Origin: Undibacterium sp. 5I1
GTDB taxonomy: Bacteria > Pseudomonadota > Gammaproteobacteria > Burkholderiales > Burkholderiaceae_D
Reading direction: 5' to 3'
Length of the DNA stretch: 64,000 nucleotides
NCBI RefSeq assembly: GCF_034314085.1
Contig: NZ_JAVIWI010000001.1
Location: 4,526,001-4,590,000, forward strand
The notes below the pieces were generated by a model. It was given only the letters and a program-made list of their open reading frames with translations. It made no database searches and was not told the DNA's origin. A program made the position numbers and the translations under genes. Of the stretch, positions 62,909-64,000 are shown one piece after another; positions within the stretch are counted from its first letter, which is position 1; each line of letters opens with the position of its first letter.

Positions 62909-64000
62909 AAGTAGTCATACTCGGCGCAGGTGTGATTGGTACGGCATCGGCTTATTATCTGGCGAAGGCGGGGCATGAGGTTACGGTCATAGAGCGTCAG
63001 CCTGCTGCAGCTCTGGAAACCAGTTATGCCAATGCAGGTGAGGTTTCTCCTGGTTATTCGGCACCGTGGGCTGGTCCTGGTGTGCCAATGAAAGCTATTA
63101 AATGGCTAATGATGAAACACAGTCCGCTGGCGATACGTCCTAGTTTAGATCCTCATATGTGGCGCTGGGTAACCCAGATGCTGTTTAATTGCACAACCAA
63201 GCGCTACGAAATCAACAAAGGTCGTATGTTGCGGATGGCAGAATATAGCCGTGACACTTTGCAAGAATTACGTGCCGAGACAGGTATCCATTACGACGAG
63301 CGCACCCAAGGCACTTTGCAATTGTTCCGGAATCAGGCTCAGGTGGAGGCAGCGCAAGCAGATATCGCTATTTTAAAAAGTTATGGCGTGCCGTATGAGT
63401 TACTGGATAAAGCAGCGTGTCTGGCAGTGGAGCCAGCTTTAAAGCATGTGCAAGAGAAGTTTATCGGTGCTTTGCGTTTGCCCGGCGATGAGACTGGCGA
63501 TTGCTTTAAATTTACTCAAAATCTAGCCAAATTGGCTGAGGATTTGGGAGCCCAGTTTAAGTACGGCGTAAGCATAGAAAAATTGCTGCATGAGGGCGAT
63601 AAAATCACTGGTGTGAAAACCTCAGCAGGTACTTTTCAGGGTGATTCTTATGTACTTGCTCTTGGCAGTTATTCGCCAATATTACTACGTGAGCTGGGTA
63701 TTAAAATCCCTGTTTATCCGATCAAAGGTTATTCAATCACTGTCCCTATCACCGATGTGTCAGGCGCACCGGAATCCACCGTGATGGATGAAACCTATAA
63801 GGTCGCGATTACGAGACTGGGAGATCGTATCCGCGTTGGCGGCACGGCTGAAATTACTGGTTATGACTTGCGACTGCGTGAAGATCGCCGTGCAACGCTG
63901 GTGCACTCTGTTACCGATTTATTCCCGCATGGCGGCGATGTAGAAAAGGCCGAATTCTGGACTGGTCTGCGTCCGATGACGCCAGATGGCACGCCAATTG
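62905..64000 (+). CDS. dadA: D-amino acid dehydrogenase small subunit, partial (3' end beyond window)
   Basis: The first 365 codons are visible and the frame is open to the end of the window. FAD-dependent membrane-associated enzyme that oxidises D-alanine to pyruvate. The FAD motif [18 protein letters not shown] is at the N-terminus, [22 protein letters not shown] follows, and [12 protein letters not shown] lies at the window edge. The ATG overlaps the racemase stop (ATGA) with GGGAGAAG upstream. Confidence 0.95.
   Translation, partial: MKVVILGAGVIGTASAYYLAKAGHEVTVIERQPAAALETSYANAGEVSPGYSAPWAGPGVPMKAIKWLMMKHSPLAIRPSLDPHMWRWVTQMLFNCTTKRYEINKGRMLRMAEYSRDTLQELRAETGIHYDERTQGTLQLFRNQAQVEAAQADIAILKSYGVPYELLDKAACLAVEPALKHVQEKFIGALRLPGDETGDCFKFTQNLAKLAEDLGAQFKYGVSIEKLLHEGDKITGVKTSAGTFQGDSYVLALGSYSPILLRELGIKIPVYPIKGYSITVPITDVSGAPESTVMDETYKVAITRLGDRIRVGGTAEITGYDLRLREDRRATLVHSVTDLFPHGGDVEKAEFWTGLRPMTPDGTPI

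Noticed and set aside
1..64000. tRNA genes, CRISPR arrays, prophage or intact insertion sequences
   Set aside because: None seen on reading both strands; repeats found are short palindromes without regular spacers or transposase genes.

Overview
The window looks like the chromosome of a betaproteobacterium of the order Burkholderiales, most likely family Oxalobacteraceae (Undibacterium-like). The reasons are the gene orders pyrC-plsC, fur/bamE, exbB-exbD-leuS-lptE-holA-proA-hemJ, lpxC-dciA-M23-secA and argJ-DUF815-mutT, together with an Omp32-type porin and intermediate GC. This placement rests on recognised families and remembered gene order, not on a database search.

Layout. 0-1.5 kb: end of a dihydroorotase gene and plsC. 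1.5-4.5 kb: a compact three-gene unit that I read as a split-borosin RiPP cluster, made of a 70-residue precursor, a membrane TPR-GGDEF protein, and a SonM-like alpha-N-methyltransferase; this is the most interesting system here. 4.6-9.3 kb (minus): apaH, hemH, recN, nadK. 9.5-12.4 kb: a HAD phosphatase and an exported S9 peptidase. 12.6-17.6 kb (minus): a copper operon (DUF2946, TolC-like lipoprotein, multicopper oxidase, copC, copD). 17.9-20.2 kb (minus): an arsR-aquaporin-arsC-arsH arsenic operon with an unusual long leader carrying inverted repeats. 20.7-32.7 kb: housekeeping genes (hrcA, response regulator, fur, bamE, dapB, exbBD, leuS, lptE, holA, proA, hemJ). 32.8-45.1 kb: an rRNA methyltransferase, gabD, an MFS exporter, porin, trmB, lpxC, dciA, an M23 peptidase and secA. 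45.1-58.2 kb: an accessory block between secA and argJ, containing a cation/proton antiporter, a solute-binding protein with a CHASE-GGDEF cyclase, an IclR-controlled acyl-CoA oxidation set, a frameshifted papain-like gene, and orphan envelope proteins. 58.3-64 kb: argJ, DUF815 ATPase, mutT, alr and the start of dadA.

Two families of short palindromic intergenic repeats are scattered through the window. Family A is about 75-90 bp with seven copies: a GTCCA/TGGAC core with outer GGGAGTAT/ATACTCCC arms. Family B is about 100 bp with three copies and TTACGCAAAA/TTTTGCGTAA ends. Two loci (0.5-0.7 kb and 60.5-60.7 kb) carry an A and a B side by side. I saw no tRNA, rRNA, CRISPR array, prophage or intact insertion sequence.

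Many start codons were moved downstream of the longest reading frame where a ribosome binding site, signal peptide or family N-terminus argued for it; these choices are stated in each entry.
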